The notes below the pieces were generated by a model, which ran no database searches, was not told the origin of the DNA, and saw only the letters and a list, made by a program, of their open reading frames with translations. Shown here piece after piece: positions 62,971-64,000 of a stretch of 64,000 nucleotides of DNA. The translations under genes were made by a program, and so were the position numbers. Origin of the DNA: Tetranychus cinnabarinus (taxonomy: Eukaryota; Arthropoda; Arachnida; Trombidiformes; Tetranychidae); assembly GCA_022266195.1 (NCBI GenBank), contig WHVY01000010.1, forward strand, positions 1,252,501 through 1,316,500. The letters run 5' to 3'. How positions within the stretch are numbered: position 1 is the first letter of the stretch; each line of letters starts with the position of its first letter.

Positions 62971-63767
62971 CTAAGGTATGAACAGTAATGTTTTGGACTA
63001 ATTTTTCAAAATTTAATTGCGACAGTTAGACTAGACTTACAGGCACCATGTAATCGTCAAAATGAAGCTAAACTTTTCAACATGTTGTGAAAAAATTAAT
63101 TAATTTTGATCAAAAAATGTCGAGTTATGGCCTTAAATAGACAAAGGCGTCAAAATCTGATTTTACCTTTCGTCAAAAACCATATATTTTCAATGGAAAA
63201 GAGACTTTTCAAAAAACGACTTAAATTTCGAATATTTCAAGTGTATACTTCCAAATAAAAAGATCAGAAGGTCACTTTTCTTCTGCCGATGAAGTTCTGA
63301 TCTTTTATTTGAGAATAATCTCTTGAAATATTCGAAATCTGCGTCCTTTTCTTCCTAAGGTCCTTTTTCAATCCGCGAAAAATCTCGTTTTTTATCAAAC
63401 GTCCGCGGAATTCAGTCTCAATGTTGACCTGAATCTTTCAATCGATCTATATCGAATTATATTAGGTGAATTACTTCCCTTTAAACAAATTTGAGACCAA
63501 ATTTGGCCATTTTTCGATTCTCCAGAAACCTGGTATTAATTTGAAAAATATATGGTTTTTGACGAAAGGTAAAATCAGATTTTGACGCCTTTGTCTATTT
63601 AAGGCCATAACTTGACATTTTTTGATCGAAATTAATTAATTTCTTCACAACATGTTGTTGAAAAGTTTAACTCTATTTTGTTCAATGAATGGTGCCTTTA
63701 AGTCTAATATAACTGTCGCAATTAAATTTTGAAAAATTAGTCCAAAACATTACTGTTCATACCTTAG
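62971..63767. repeat. Long terminal inverted-repeat element (~0.8 kb)
   Basis: CTAAGGTATGAACAGTAATG at the left end is exactly reverse-complemented at the right end. Complementarity continues about 220 bp inward (62971-63195 against 63547-63767) with scattered differences and small indels. The centre has a second, smaller inverted repeat, AGATCAGAA near 63260 with TTCTGATCT near 63296, flanked by paired TTTCGAATATTTCAAG and CTTGAAATATTCGAAA. No coding capacity and no evident target duplication. A non-autonomous foldback/MITE-type element, older than the one beside period. Confidence 0.75.
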
Positions 63768-64000
63768 TCCACTCGGTCTAAATAACAATTCCTATTCATA
63801 AATCCATGAGATAATCTATTTGATAATATTGTAATAATTGATAACAATTACAATCATTCCGAGTGTTGTCAACCTTTTAACTCCGATTCGCCAAATTCTG
63901 TTCCATTTCTGGTATTTATCGTTCTGTTGTAGATTTATTATTATACAATCAATAAGAATGTTCTGACTATTTGAAATGTGTTGTTATTAATCCAGGGATT
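63768..64000. other. Right edge of window, non-coding
   Basis: AT-rich sequence after the inverted repeat; too short to interpret and no coding exon seen. Confidence 0.4.

Noticed and set aside
1..64000. tRNA, rRNA or CRISPR-like features
   Set aside because: No T-loop/anticodon cloverleaf pattern, no rRNA core sequence and no regularly spaced short direct repeats were seen by eye on either strand.

Overview
This window is eukaryotic nuclear DNA from a compact, AT-rich arthropod genome. Genes are split by mostly short GT-AG introns, they lie on both strands, and about a dozen fit in 64 kb. The period protein, the peanut/SEPT7-type septin, an insect-type GMC oxidoreductase and a DEG/ENaC channel gene all point to an arthropod. 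Base composition, gene density and a degenerin-like gene embedded in repeats would fit a spider mite (Tetranychus-like); that species-level placement is inference, not something I could search. All exon boundaries were read by hand from splice motifs and reading phase. Every multi-exon model given as complete joins in phase from ATG to stop.

Layout, left to right. 1-2301: no gene, one small inverted-repeat element. 2302-3531 (+): Ser/Asn-rich protein of unknown function. 4860-6963 (-): GMC oxidoreductase. 6964-15186: 8.2 kb without a convincing gene, holding one MITE-like element. 15187-19076 (+): SLC16 monocarboxylate-type transporter. 21132-35347 (+): large ankyrin-repeat protein. Its 6.6-kb first intron contains a composite repeat (22238-24931) and a nested single-exon DEG/ENaC gene (25609-26913). 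35869-36718 (-): mitochondrial thioredoxin. 37905-40115 (+): ZIP13-like zinc transporter. 41103-41336 (-): tiny GTSF1-like CHHC zinc-finger protein. 41843-43627 (+): SMU1 splicing factor. 43784-44107 (-): WASH complex subunit 3. 45236-47964 (+): septin 7/peanut. 47965-52163: non-coding, dominated by a nearly perfect foldback element with 608-bp arms. 52164-56315 (-): period. 57992-59063 (-): last two exons of an unrecognised gene. 59064-64000: no clear gene, with a second large inverted repeat at 62971-63767.

The genes do not form one pathway. They cover housekeeping (SMU1, septin, WASHC3, thioredoxin, ZIP13), transport, germline small-RNA biology (GTSF1-like) and the circadian clock (period). 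Several pairs are divergent with short shared upstream regions (GTSF1-like/SMU1, thioredoxin/ZIP13, WASHC3/septin), and SMU1 and WASHC3 converge closely. I found no clearly new multi-gene system. The best leads are the foldback directly downstream of period, the unusual intron-nested DEG/ENaC channel, and three housekeeping proteins with altered signature motifs: thioredoxin CNPC, septin P-loop and GHGL loop, and a minimal GTSF1.
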